This document shows positions 17,458 through 25,620 of a stretch of 64,000 nt of DNA, in pieces. The stretch's first letter is position 1; each line of letters opens with the position of its first letter. A model generated the notes under the pieces. The model saw only the letters and a list, made by a program, of their open reading frames with translations, had not been told where the DNA came from and searched no databases. The stretch comes from Moraxella canis (lineage in GTDB: Bacteria > Pseudomonadota > Gammaproteobacteria > Pseudomonadales > Moraxellaceae): assembly GCF_002014965.1 (NCBI RefSeq), contig NZ_MUXT01000004.1:62001-126000 (forward strand), written 5' to 3'. A program made the translations under genes and the position numbers.

Positions 17458-18552
17458 TTACGGTATGATGGTGATCTGATCTTGTAAGGCTTGGGCGATT
17501 AGTTTTTGTCCCTTGATGCTAAAATGAATGCCATCAGATGTACGCATTTTAATGGTTTCGCCATCTTTTACAAGATAATCATTGTAAACATCATTACTTG
17601 TGCCTAACAGCTCACGTGCATCGATGGTCAGAACATCATGCTGCTTTAGCTCATCTTGCATGACTTGATTAAGATAAATCATTTGCTCATTGAGCGTTTG
17701 TTTTTTCATGTTAGGCGGGGTGATCCAGATGACTTTGACGCCATGGTTTTTGGCACTATCCAAAATGCTGACCATGCGCTGACGGTAGCCTGCTTCCCAT
17801 TCTGGCGTTTGGAATTTTAATTGACCACCATTGACCAAATCAGGCATATCCCAAGGATCATTGGGACCCAAAAACACCACCAAAATCTTGATATTGGCAT
17901 TATTAGTGAGCGTCTCATCAATGGTCTTTGGCCAGTTAAACAAGCTTGGATAAGCCAAGCCTGTGCTTTGTTTGGCGAGATTGACAGAGCTGATGTTGTG
18001 GTTTTTTTGAAGGTATTGCTGAACATGGGGCGCCACGCCTTGCATCATCGAGTCGCCAGCAAAGAAAATCTGATCGCCTGGGCGCAGTACATACGCAGAA
18101 TGAGAGTGGACTTGTGGTGCATCTGCATGATCGATTGGCGCAGCAGGCATTTCGGCGCTTTTGGTCATCATCGCCTGATATTCAGAAGTATAAGCCAAAT
18201 TATCATTAAAATAATCCACGACCTGCTGATTTTTTTGACCAATGCGATCGGTCAAGTGATCATGCCAAGCATACAGCGTATCGCCAATGTCGCCACCCAT
18301 TTTCCAAGCGTCATAGCGATCAAGTAAGCTCAGAGGGCTACTTTTATGATAAGTTTGTAGATAATAGGCATTGATCGAGTGCTGCATGATCCATGCGCCA
18401 AGCAGGGCAAATGGGCACAGCACCATCAGCAGATAGCCATAGCTTTTGCCATGAAAATAAGGCTTGGAGCGCGGCTTTAGCTGAATGTGCTTAGGCTCAG
18501 GGTATTGCTTGGTTTGGGCGATCGTGTGAGTTGGCTGATTAGAAGTTTGCAT
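17458..18552 (-). CDS. DUF459/SGNH-like protein, probable peptidoglycan O-acetyltransferase partner (PatB-like)
   Basis: A 364-residue protein with an N-terminal cytoplasmic stretch, one membrane anchor (about residues 36-56, GYLLMVLCPFALLGAWIM) and a periplasmic SGNH domain. Catalytic blocks are visible: FFAGDSMMQGV with the Ser, VVFLGPNDPWD and SDGIHFSIKG with Asp and His. In Neisseria and similar bacteria such a protein (PatB or PacB) transfers acetyl groups, delivered by an MBOAT protein, to MurNAc. I chose the ATG at 18552, which has AGGA eight bases upstream and overlaps the MBOAT gene by 14 bases; the longer frame reads into that gene. Esterase rather than transferase activity cannot be excluded. 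Confidence 0.8.
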   Translation of the reverse strand: MQTSNQPTHTIAQTKQYPEPKHIQLKPRSKPYFHGKSYGYLLMVLCPFALLGAWIMQHSINAYYLQTYHKSSPLSLLDRYDAWKMGGDIGDTLYAWHDHLTDRIGQKNQQVVDYFNDNLAYTSEYQAMMTKSAEMPAAPIDHADAPQVHSHSAYVLRPGDQIFFAGDSMMQGVAPHVQQYLQKNHNISSVNLAKQSTGLAYPSLFNWPKTIDETLTNNANIKILVVFLGPNDPWDMPDLVNGGQLKFQTPEWEAGYRQRMVSILDSAKNHGVKVIWITPPNMKKQTLNEQMIYLNQVMQDELKQHDVLTIDARELLGTSNDVYNDYLVKDGETIKMRTSDGIHFSIKGQKLIAQALQDQITIIP

Positions 18553-20035
18553 AAATAAATCCTGGAATGCCAGCAGGGGCAAAAATAACAACAATCATTA
18601 AGCAGACAAATAATAAACTCACCACCATCAGCTTGGGCAGGCGCGCACCGATACGCACCAAAGCGTGGGTTTTTTGGGTATAAATGGGATAGATGACCCA
18701 AGCGAGCATAAATAGCAACAGCATGAATAAAGGATTGCCGCTCCAGCCGATATTCGTGTGATTGTACGCCAAAGCTTCAAAAATCCCCATCGCTTCGCTC
18801 CAGCTGGTCGCACGAAAAAACACAAAACAAAATGCCACAAAATTTACCGTCACAAAAATCCCTATTACCTTGCCAAGCCAACTATGGCGATACAGAGCAT
18901 TGCGCGAAGTCTTGGTATCGACGCCACTGATGCGCTGATACAGCTTGTCGGTGCAGTTTAGCCAAATGATGGCAAGCCCATGCAAGACACCCCAAAGCAA
19001 AAAATTCACACTAGAGCCATGCCAAATGCCTGATAAAGCCATGGCGATTAATAAGTTGACTTGAGTTCTAAAAAACCCTTGGCGGCTGCCGCCCAGCGGA
19101 ATATAAATATAATCACGAATCCATGTCGATAAGCTGATGTGCCATCTGTCCCAAAATGCACGAATGTTATGCGCGATGAGCGGCGCCTTAAAATTCACAG
19201 GCAACCGAAATCCAAGCAATAACCCAAACGCCACCATCATCTCACTATAGCCTGAAAAATCCAAAAACAGCTGTAGCGTGTAGCCATAGATCGCCACCAA
19301 AACTTCCAAGCTATGATACTGCATGGGATTAGCAAAGATGGGATTGACCCAGTGATCAGCCAGCCATCCTGCCAGCCACCATTTTTTGATGAGCGCCAAT
19401 AAAATCAAGCAAAGCGCAATCGTGGGAAGTAAGATGCGCCGCGGCTCACTGCTGATGATCTGCTCACTCATGCCGCATGGCTGACCTTCGATGTCGGTCA
19501 ATCCTGATGCAGACTTAGTGCGTGCGATCGGTCCTGCACTGATCGTCCCAAAAAATGACAAGTACTGTAGCAGTCCCCCAAAGCCAAAAGGCGGCACTTC
19601 AGGCTCGTTATGGTAGCGGCTCACCATGTAACTGATGGCTTGGAAAGAATAATAAGAAATACCAAGTGGAAAAATAATATTCGCCATCACGCCTGATGAG
19701 TCCAGCTGCATGGCATCAAGGCTGTATTTGATCCCTTCTCGAAAAAAATCATAATATTTAAACACACTGAGCTGAATCAGTGTGATGACGATCCCTAAGA
19801 TCAGCCAAAATTTCTTGGCTTTAGAGTTTTGCATCGCTTTTGTGATCAAAAACACAAACATCGTATAACCAAATAAAATCCCTGTCGCAAGTGCGCCTGC
19901 CATCAGGTAGATGATCACATAACTGAATAAAACGATGAGCAAATTTTGGAATTTTGGCGCTTGGCGAAACAGCCAATAAATCGCCAAAAAACCAATGAAC
20001 ATCAAGGCAAATTCTAAAGACAAAAAAGAAAACAT
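18539..20035 (-). CDS. MBOAT-family O-acyltransferase (PatA/AlgI-like)
   Basis: A 498-residue polytopic inner-membrane protein of the membrane-bound O-acyltransferase family with about 11-12 hydrophobic helices. The signature regions are present: FPLGISYYSFQAISYM, YLSFFGTISAGPIAR, RAFWDRWHISLSTWIRDYIY and the catalytic-histidine block ALSGIWHGSSVNFLLWG. Members such as AlgI and PatA move acetyl groups from cytoplasm to periplasm. With an SGNH protein and an Ape1-like esterase directly behind, peptidoglycan O-acetylation is the most likely job; alginate genes are absent. It is the first gene of the three-gene set. Confidence 0.9.
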   Translation of the reverse strand: MFSFLSLEFALMFIGFLAIYWLFRQAPKFQNLLIVLFSYVIIYLMAGALATGILFGYTMFVFLITKAMQNSKAKKFWLILGIVITLIQLSVFKYYDFFREGIKYSLDAMQLDSSGVMANIIFPLGISYYSFQAISYMVSRYHNEPEVPPFGFGGLLQYLSFFGTISAGPIARTKSASGLTDIEGQPCGMSEQIISSEPRRILLPTIALCLILLALIKKWWLAGWLADHWVNPIFANPMQYHSLEVLVAIYGYTLQLFLDFSGYSEMMVAFGLLLGFRLPVNFKAPLIAHNIRAFWDRWHISLSTWIRDYIYIPLGGSRQGFFRTQVNLLIAMALSGIWHGSSVNFLLWGVLHGLAIIWLNCTDKLYQRISGVDTKTSRNALYRHSWLGKVIGIFVTVNFVAFCFVFFRATSWSEAMGIFEALAYNHTNIGWSGNPLFMLLLFMLAWVIYPIYTQKTHALVRIGARLPKLMVVSLLFVCLMIVVIFAPAGIPGFIYANF

Positions 20036-20131
20036 GGCCCAATTCTACCAAACCAAGAAAACCACTTATTTTAACATATTATGATTTAATGATTAATAGA
20101 TTTAAATATTGTTCTTATAGAATTTGGTTGA

Positions 20132-20914
20132 TTAGACGGAGTTTTTGAAGGCGATGGTGTGCAGATATCGCCCCATGGCTCGAAAAGGCAGCTGGCGTGA
20201 GTATTCAAGCTCCATTGCTACCACATCATCAGGGTTATTTAGACCACCACGCTTCAGGGGTGCGTAATCTGAAAATACCCGAATGCCTGAGCGAATACAT
20301 ATCTCATAATGATGAGTCCCAAGCCACGCTTCGACGGTGTCGGGTGCGACAGGGTGATTGGGCGTTAGGCTTTTATCATCAGCAGGGCGGGGCGTGTTCA
20401 GCTGATAAAAATTTCCCATGATTAAATTTCGATAAATCTTACTGGCAGGATTATAAAAACACAAAGACAGCATCCCGCCATCCGCCAAATACTCATCAAA
20501 AAAAGCCATGATCTTTTCAGGCTCACCCAGCCACTCAAGTAGCGCATGACATAAGATGATGTCAAACTGCTCGCCTGCCAAATGATCTGGCAGCGCTTGA
20601 TAAGGGCAGGTGATGAACCGCACTTTGTCATCCACGCCAAGCGATTTGGCGTGATCTTTTGCCATGGCAAGCATATTGGCTGAGATGTCATTGACCGTCA
20701 CATGATGATCTTTTGCCAAAGACAGGCTGATCTGAGCCAGTCCTGCACCCACATCTAAGATGCGCAAAGGGCGATCAAGCGCAAGCTGATCCATCGCTTC
20801 GCTCAAATCTTGGTGAAGCACCGCTAGGCGTATGCGCCCTTTAAGACCACCATAGACTTTTTTGGCAAAGTGTTCACTGATGGCATCAAAATTTCTATCG
20901 TTGGTTATGGTCAT
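20132..20914 (-). CDS. cmoM: tRNA carboxymethoxyuridine methyltransferase CmoM-like
   Basis: A 260-residue class I methyltransferase matching CmoM (formerly SmtA), which methylates the carboxymethoxyuridine at tRNA wobble position 34. Landmarks are the N-terminal DRNFDAISEHFAKKVYGG, motif I LRILDVGAGLAQISLSLA, the ILCHALLEWLGEPE block and LSLCFYNPASKIYRNLI, all closely similar to the E. coli protein. I chose the ATG at 20914, just before the conserved DRNF; the longer frame adds 14 residues of unrelated hydrophobic sequence. It is transcribed away from the downstream lipoprotein gene. Confidence 0.88.
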   Translation of the reverse strand: MTITNDRNFDAISEHFAKKVYGGLKGRIRLAVLHQDLSEAMDQLALDRPLRILDVGAGLAQISLSLAKDHHVTVNDISANMLAMAKDHAKSLGVDDKVRFITCPYQALPDHLAGEQFDIILCHALLEWLGEPEKIMAFFDEYLADGGMLSLCFYNPASKIYRNLIMGNFYQLNTPRPADDKSLTPNHPVAPDTVEAWLGTHHYEICIRSGIRVFSDYAPLKRGGLNNPDDVVAMELEYSRQLPFRAMGRYLHTIAFKNSV

Positions 20915-20987
20915 GGTAAGCTTGATTAAAATTAACAATAAAGCACCCAAACTCAAAGGTCGGTGTGCATGATTTGCTGATGAAGTG

Positions 20988-20996
20988 TGATATAAT
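20988..20996 (+). promoter_or_regulatory. Extended -10 promoter of lipoprotein gene
   Basis: TGATATAAT is a perfect TG-n-TATAAT. The predicted leader is about 75 nt and contains a small palindrome AGCACAGCGTGCT at about 21026-21038. Confidence 0.65.
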
Positions 20997-21076
20997 GGGG
21001 ATATTTTCGCCGATCAAGTATTATAGCACAGCGTGCTTTACTTTTATAAATCGGCTTTTGAGTGATGAGCATCTTT

Positions 21077-22051
21077 ATGAAAAAAACTACCATCCAATAT
21101 TTGACCCTGCCAACCGTCGCACTTTTGGCGTTGGTTGGTTGTAGTAATGACAACCGCCGCGATGATGAAATGACGGTGGCTGAGCCTGTGGTTCAGCAGA
21201 TCGATGACATTTGCCAAGCGCCAGCGATGCAGGCATATCTTCAAAACAGCATCAAGCAGTCTATTTTGAATGCAGCGATGAGCCAAATGGTGGGTGCAGA
21301 TCCCAACCAAAGCCTAGCTATGCAAAACACGCTTGGTCAGCAGCTGAATACTTTACAAATCACCACCCAAAATGCCACGAATTTTGCTGACAGCTGTATG
21401 GTAGATGTGCATGTGACGGTCAGCCCTCAAGATTTGGTAAATGCAGAATTTGCTTTTGCTCGTTCAGGGGCGACTTTAATGCAGCGCGCCAGCCAAGATC
21501 AAGTTGAGCTTTATAATGGCACGATTGTCGCCAAGCAAATCACTTATCAAATGGTCAATGGGAATGTGGTGATGTATGGTAATAATCATCATGCCATTCG
21601 TCTGATTGCTGATATTTTGGTGGCTTCGGCAGGCAGTTTGCCACAAGTATCTACGCAGCCTAATACCACCGCACGTCCGCAAGCGATTGAGCGGCTGCCA
21701 GAGACGCCAAGATCTGAGCCATCAAGCACTCAAGATACCCCTAGCGTGACAACGCGTATTGAGCGTCAGCCGGCACCTAGCGCGCAGCCGCCATCTCGTC
21801 CGCGCACTGAGACATCGACAGACAACACAGCTCAAAGAAATACGCAAAGTTCAGCGGCACAATCTTCTACATCCAGCAGCACGCCGCGCGTCACTCGTGA
21901 TAATCAAACCACCCAAACGAGCACCGAGCGCGCCACAGAGCGTGCTACAAGCGAGCCAACCCAAGCACCAGCACGCTCACAGGCGCCAGCGAACACCAGT
22001 AGCGATGGTGAAACCAGCATCAGTATCGTTGAGTCAAACGAAACTTACTGA
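21077..22051 (+). CDS. Putative lipoprotein with low-complexity C-terminal tail
   Basis: A 324-residue protein that I do not recognise. The signal peptide ends in a lipobox ALLALVGC, with the lipidated Cys near residue 22. Residues about 45-200 look like a compact domain with helices (QNSIKQSILNAAMSQMV) and strands; residues 200-324 are a low-complexity region rich in Ser, Thr, Gln, Pro and Arg, with repeats such as TERATERATSEPT. Such tails usually span or associate with the cell wall or are unstructured. The start is the ATG at 21077, chosen because two upstream in-frame starts (GTG 21062, ATG 21065) would lengthen the signal peptide without need. It is followed by a strong terminator. Confidence 0.65.
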   Translation: MKKTTIQYLTLPTVALLALVGCSNDNRRDDEMTVAEPVVQQIDDICQAPAMQAYLQNSIKQSILNAAMSQMVGADPNQSLAMQNTLGQQLNTLQITTQNATNFADSCMVDVHVTVSPQDLVNAEFAFARSGATLMQRASQDQVELYNGTIVAKQITYQMVNGNVVMYGNNHHAIRLIADILVASAGSLPQVSTQPNTTARPQAIERLPETPRSEPSSTQDTPSVTTRIERQPAPSAQPPSRPRTETSTDNTAQRNTQSSAAQSSTSSSTPRVTRDNQTTQTSTERATERATSEPTQAPARSQAPANTSSDGETSISIVESNETY

Positions 22052-22070
22052 TCGCTTTTTATCTTAAATC

Positions 22071-22107
22071 AAAAAAACCCTTTTGGTCACTCAAAAAGGG
22101 TTTTTTT
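22071..22107 (+). terminator. Terminator of lipoprotein gene
   Basis: A perfect 14-bp stem (seven A, CCC, four T with the complement) with a 9-nt loop, ending in seven T. Confidence 0.9.
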
Positions 22108-22164
22108 GATGGCTGTAGCGGCTTAGACGGGCTACCAAAATGGATACTCAATCTATGAAATTTA

Positions 22165-22173
22165 TGTTACAAT
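22165..22173 (+). promoter_or_regulatory. Extended -10 promoter of first binding-protein gene
   Basis: TGTTACAAT gives a leader of about 48 nt before the ATG at 22229. Confidence 0.5.
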
Positions 22174-22228
22174 CGATCAGATTTTTAAGTTTTTGTTTTA
22201 TCACGATCAAAATATATTGGAGAGATTC

Positions 22229-23290
22229 ATGACTTTAGCTCGCAATAAGTTCGCCCAAGTAATGCCAAAGTTTGCCGCCGCTGCCATCGCTGCTGCGGTG
22301 GTCGGATGTAGCCAGCCTGCCCAAACTACCCAATCACCTGCCGACACTTCAGAGACACCCACCGAAAAAACAGCCAAAACCGTTGCGATTACCGCTATTG
22401 TTGAGCATCCATCATTGGATGATATCCGCTTAGGCGTGGTCGATGGCTTGGCAAGTTTGGGTTATAAAGAAGGTGAAAATTTGACAGTTAATTTCCAATC
22501 TGCCCAAGGCAACATGGCGACTGTCGGTCAGATCGCGAAGCAGTTTGTGGCGGATACGCCTGATGCCATCGTAGGTATCACGACACCGAGCGCCCAAAGT
22601 CTGGCGGCGGCAACCACGAGTATTCCGCTGATTTATACGGCTGTCTCTGATCCTGTGGCTGCCAAATTATTAAATGAAAATCATCAAGCTTCGCAGCCTA
22701 ATATTACTGGTTTGTCCAGTCAGCTGCCTATCGAGCCACAAGTTGAACTATTCCAAAAAATCAAGCCTGATGCCAAGCGCATCGGATTTGTGTTTAGCCC
22801 TGGAGAAGCCAATTCGGTCGCTGTCAAAAATGAGCTGATCGAAATTTTGCCAAAATATGGCATGACTTTGGTGGAAGTGCCCGCCAATCGATCCAGTGAT
22901 GTGGGCGATGCGACGCGTTCATTAGCAGGCAAGGTAGATCTTCTTTATACTTCACTGGATAACGGCGTGGCATCGGCGATGGAAGCGATGGTTCAAGCCG
23001 CTAACGAGCTACAAGTGCCTGTGATTACCTCAGATGAATTTTCGGTGCGCCGCGGTGCAACAGCTGCGTTGGGCGTGAATGATTATGACTTTGGATTGAC
23101 AACCGCCAAATTGGTCGCTCAAGTATTAGATGGTAAAGCTCCAAATGACATCAAGCCTGAAGTGATGAATACTTTAACCTTATTTATCAGTCCAAAACAC
23201 GCAGCCAATCAAGGCGTGACAGTGGATTTGACAACACTGGGCGAGAGCATCAATGTCGATACCACGCCAGCGCGCCAGCCGAATAACTAA
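22229..23290 (+). CDS. ABC transporter substrate-binding lipoprotein (TrpX-like), copy 1
   Basis: A 353-residue extracytoplasmic binding protein of the family that includes TrpX of tryptophan/tyrosine importers (the old DUF534 group). The signal peptide ends at a lipobox AAVVGC. The mature protein begins with TVAITAIVEHPSLDDIRLGV, then GENLTVNFQSAQGNM, VGITTPSAQSLAAAT and YTSLDNGVASAMEA, all shared with the next gene. I chose the ATG at 22229 with GGAGAG before it; the frame opens earlier without a good site. It precedes a paralogue, a permease and an ATPase gene, so this is one of two binding proteins for the same ABC system. The ligand is inferred from the family only. Confidence 0.85.
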   Translation: MTLARNKFAQVMPKFAAAAIAAAVVGCSQPAQTTQSPADTSETPTEKTAKTVAITAIVEHPSLDDIRLGVVDGLASLGYKEGENLTVNFQSAQGNMATVGQIAKQFVADTPDAIVGITTPSAQSLAAATTSIPLIYTAVSDPVAAKLLNENHQASQPNITGLSSQLPIEPQVELFQKIKPDAKRIGFVFSPGEANSVAVKNELIEILPKYGMTLVEVPANRSSDVGDATRSLAGKVDLLYTSLDNGVASAMEAMVQAANELQVPVITSDEFSVRRGATAALGVNDYDFGLTTAKLVAQVLDGKAPNDIKPEVMNTLTLFISPKHAANQGVTVDLTTLGESINVDTTPARQPNN

Positions 23291-23425
23291 GATCATTTTG
23301 ACCGAAACTCAGTGAGAGCGAGTGTCAGCCAGTTTGATAGGTGTAGTTTGCAAGTTTTTCAATCATCAACGGCTGACATCGTTTCTTGGAATTTTGTTAA
23401 TGTTATGTGAATAAATCTTACTAAA

Positions 23426-23462
23426 TATCTTGGCAAGATAATCTGCAGTATGATAAACTGCA
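23426..23462 (+). promoter_or_regulatory. Palindromic operator-like site before second binding-protein gene
   Basis: Two inverted repeats lie in a row: TATCTTGGCAAGATA (7+1+7, 23426-23440) and TGCAGT with ACTGCA around 23444-23462. A TTGGCA hexamer inside the first palindrome could be a -35 with a GATAAA-like -10, so a repressor there would block transcription. A TrpR-type operator is not obvious. Confidence 0.4.
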
Positions 23463-23520
23463 CAAAAGTTTTAATTCAAATCAGTTTAACGAGATTACCT
23501 TGGCATTACAGGAGTTTGCT

Positions 23521-24519
23521 ATGAACAAATTTTTAAAAACAACGCTGTGGGCAAGTTTGGCAGCGCTTACCTTGACGGCGTGTGGCGGTGATAAGCCCGC
23601 CGCTCAAGCCGATTCAGCGGCTACTGAAGCCAAAACAGTGGCAATTACCGCCATTGTTGAACATCCGGCTTTGGATGCCGCTCGTCAAGGTGCCCTAGAT
23701 CAATTGGCTGAAGAAGGCTTTAAAGAAGGTGAGAATCTGACGGTGAATTTCCAATCTGCTCAAGGCAATATGGGAACAGCAGGTCAAATCGCCAGACAGT
23801 TTACCTCAGATAATCCTGATCTTATTTATGCCATTGCCACACCTTCAGCGCAGGCTATTGCAGCGGCGACCCAAGACATCCCTGTGGTATTCTCAGCGGT
23901 GACTGATCCTGTTGAAGCCAAGCTGGTTGGAAGTCTAGAAAGCTCAGGTAATAACATCACTGGCGCTTCAGATGCGCTGCCTTATGAGCCTCAAATTGCC
24001 CTGATCCAAGAGCTTGTGCCAAATGTTAAAAATGTTGGCTTTGTGTACAATCCAGGCGAAGTAAACTCGACTGTGGTGCTTAGAACGCTCAAAGAAAAAT
24101 TAGCACCGCTAGGTATCAATATTGTTGAAGCGCCAGCCTCTAAATCTACAGATATCACTCAAGCAGCAAATTCACTGGTTGGCAAAGTAGATGTGTTTTA
24201 TACTTCAACTGATAACATGGTTGCTAATGCTTATGAGGCAATTTATCAGGTTGCTAAAGATGCTAAGATACCACTCATCGCTTCTAATACCGACGCTGTC
24301 GAACGCGGCGCTGTCGCTGCATTGGGCGTCAATTACACCGATCTTGGTAAAGAGTCTGGTAAAATTATTGCACGCATCTTAAAAGGTGAAAAACCTGCTG
24401 ATATCCCTGTTTATATCTCTGAAAATCTAGACTTATATGTCAGTAAAAAACATGCTGCTGAGCAGGGTGTGACATTGCCGCAAGCGGTGCTTGATCGTGC
24501 TGCTAAAGTGGTTGAATAA
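23521..24519 (+). CDS. ABC transporter substrate-binding lipoprotein (TrpX-like), copy 2
   Basis: A 332-residue paralogue of the preceding protein. The signal peptide ends in a lipobox ALTLTAC, and the core repeats the same blocks: TVAITAIVEHPALDAARQGA, GENLTVNFQSAQGNM, ATPSAQAIAAAT and FYTSTDNMVANAYEA. The start is the ATG at 23521, preceded by AGGAG; a TTG at 23500 is in frame but less likely. The two copies clearly arose by tandem duplication, yet each has its own upstream region, and both likely serve the same permease and ATPase encoded downstream, possibly with different ligands or expression. Confidence 0.85.
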   Translation: MNKFLKTTLWASLAALTLTACGGDKPAAQADSAATEAKTVAITAIVEHPALDAARQGALDQLAEEGFKEGENLTVNFQSAQGNMGTAGQIARQFTSDNPDLIYAIATPSAQAIAAATQDIPVVFSAVTDPVEAKLVGSLESSGNNITGASDALPYEPQIALIQELVPNVKNVGFVYNPGEVNSTVVLRTLKEKLAPLGINIVEAPASKSTDITQAANSLVGKVDVFYTSTDNMVANAYEAIYQVAKDAKIPLIASNTDAVERGAVAALGVNYTDLGKESGKIIARILKGEKPADIPVYISENLDLYVSKKHAAEQGVTLPQAVLDRAAKVVE

Positions 24520-24532
24520 GGCTTTATTAGAC

Positions 24533-24568
24533 AGGCATCTTTTGTCAAAAAGATGCCAAAAGATGCCT
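24533..24568 (+). promoter_or_regulatory. Mutually exclusive hairpins behind second binding-protein gene
   Basis: AGGCATCTTTT (24533-24543) can pair with either of two adjacent copies of AAAAGATGCC (24548-24557 and 24558-24567). The second pairing is longer. They lie just behind the stop codon and could protect the mRNA 3' end or tune read-through to the permease. Confidence 0.45.
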
Positions 24569-24598
24569 GATGTCATGAGTCAAAGCTAACCGCCGTTT

Positions 24599-24640
24599 AA
24601 ACCCAAGCTGATCAGTGCGCTGTAACGCTTGGGTTTGTTT
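24599..24640 (+). terminator. Terminator between binding-protein and permease genes
   Basis: Stem AAACCCAAGC with GCTTGGGTTT, then TGTTTTG. The T tract is broken by a G, so some read-through to the permease is likely. Confidence 0.65.
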
Positions 24641-24675
24641 TGTGGTGAATTTTAATCCTATGATGGCTTGGATTT

Positions 24676-24684
24676 TGTTATAAT
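24676..24684 (+). promoter_or_regulatory. Extended -10 promoter of permease gene
   Basis: TGTTATAAT, a perfect TATAAT with TG extension, lies 32 bp before the permease ATG. It would let the permease and ATPase be made independently of the binding proteins. Confidence 0.55.
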
Positions 24685-24716
24685 ACGTGTTTTAACTTTT
24701 TAGGCGAGTATGGCCG

Positions 24717-25610
24717 ATGAATTTGATTGCTTTTTTTGGAGCGCTGGAGAGCGGTCTGATTTATGCCTTGATGGCACTGGGCGTGCTGATCTCCTTTCGT
24801 ATTTTGGATTTTCCTGATCTGACCGCTGATGGTAGCTTTCCATTGGGCGGTGCGGTTGCAGGGATTTGCATTGTGGCAGGATTTAATCCTTGGCTGGCTT
24901 GTGTTTTTGGCATGGCAGCAGGCATGGCAGCAGGCGTGATGACGGCTTGGCTGCATGTGAAGCTCGGCATTTTACATCTACTCGCTGGTATTTTGATGAT
25001 GACCGCCTTATATTCGATCAATCTACGGATTATGAATGCCCCAAACTTACCACTACTTGGACAGCCGACCGTGTTCACGCCATTTATTGATGGGGGTAAT
25101 GGATTTTGGGTGCGTGTGGCAGTGGTTGCAGGCGTTGTGTTGGTGGTAAAATTGGTTTTGGATTGGTTCTTTACCACCGAAACGGGTCTGTCGATGCGTG
25201 CCACAGGTTCAAATCTGCGCATGGCGCAAGCTCAGGGCATCAATACACCCTGGATCATCATTCTTGGCATGGCGATTTCAAATGGTTTGATTGCGCTATC
25301 GGGCGCTTTGTTTGTACAGACCCAAGGATTTGCTGATGTGTCGATGGGTATCGGTACGATCGTGATTGGATTGGCTGCGGTGATTATTGGTGAAGCGGTT
25401 TTGTCGGCTAAGCGGATTTTTTGGATGACTTTGGCGGTGGTGATTGGTGCCATTTTGTACCGTTTATTTGTACAAATTGCGCTATCTAGTGAGCTGCTGC
25501 GCGGAATTGGCTTTAAATCCCAAGATTTAAATTTGGTCACAGCGCTTCTTGTGGTCATCGTTTTGATGTTGCCAAAAATTAAAGCCAAGCTTTCACTGAA
25601 AAAACACTAA
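24717..25610 (+). CDS. ABC transporter permease (TrpY-like)
   Basis: A 297-residue inner-membrane permease with about eight hydrophobic helices, related to the branched-chain amino-acid permease fold. Landmarks are GALESGLIYALMALGVLISF at the start, DFPDLTADGSFPLGGAVAG and FVQTQGFADVSMGIGTIVIG. It should form the channel for the substrate presented by the TrpX-like lipoproteins. Both SBP genes precede it and the ATPase gene follows after ten bases. A hydrophobic C-terminal helix and a basic tail end the protein. Confidence 0.88.
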   Translation: MNLIAFFGALESGLIYALMALGVLISFRILDFPDLTADGSFPLGGAVAGICIVAGFNPWLACVFGMAAGMAAGVMTAWLHVKLGILHLLAGILMMTALYSINLRIMNAPNLPLLGQPTVFTPFIDGGNGFWVRVAVVAGVVLVVKLVLDWFFTTETGLSMRATGSNLRMAQAQGINTPWIIILGMAISNGLIALSGALFVQTQGFADVSMGIGTIVIGLAAVIIGEAVLSAKRIFWMTLAVVIGAILYRLFVQIALSSELLRGIGFKSQDLNLVTALLVVIVLMLPKIKAKLSLKKH

Positions 25611-25620
25611 GGAGTGCACC

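Noticed and set aside
17821..18327. Open frame of 168 codons on the plus strand inside the DUF459 gene
   Set aside because: Antisense to an intact SGNH domain with catalytic motifs; no supporting signal.
21759..22067. Open frame of 102 codons in the +1 frame within the lipoprotein tail
   Set aside because: Arg/Gln-rich product is a frame-shifted reading of a low-complexity region; no ribosome site.
24761..25222. Open frame of 153 codons on the minus strand inside the permease gene
   Set aside because: Antisense shadow of a membrane protein; hydrophilic composition without known motif.
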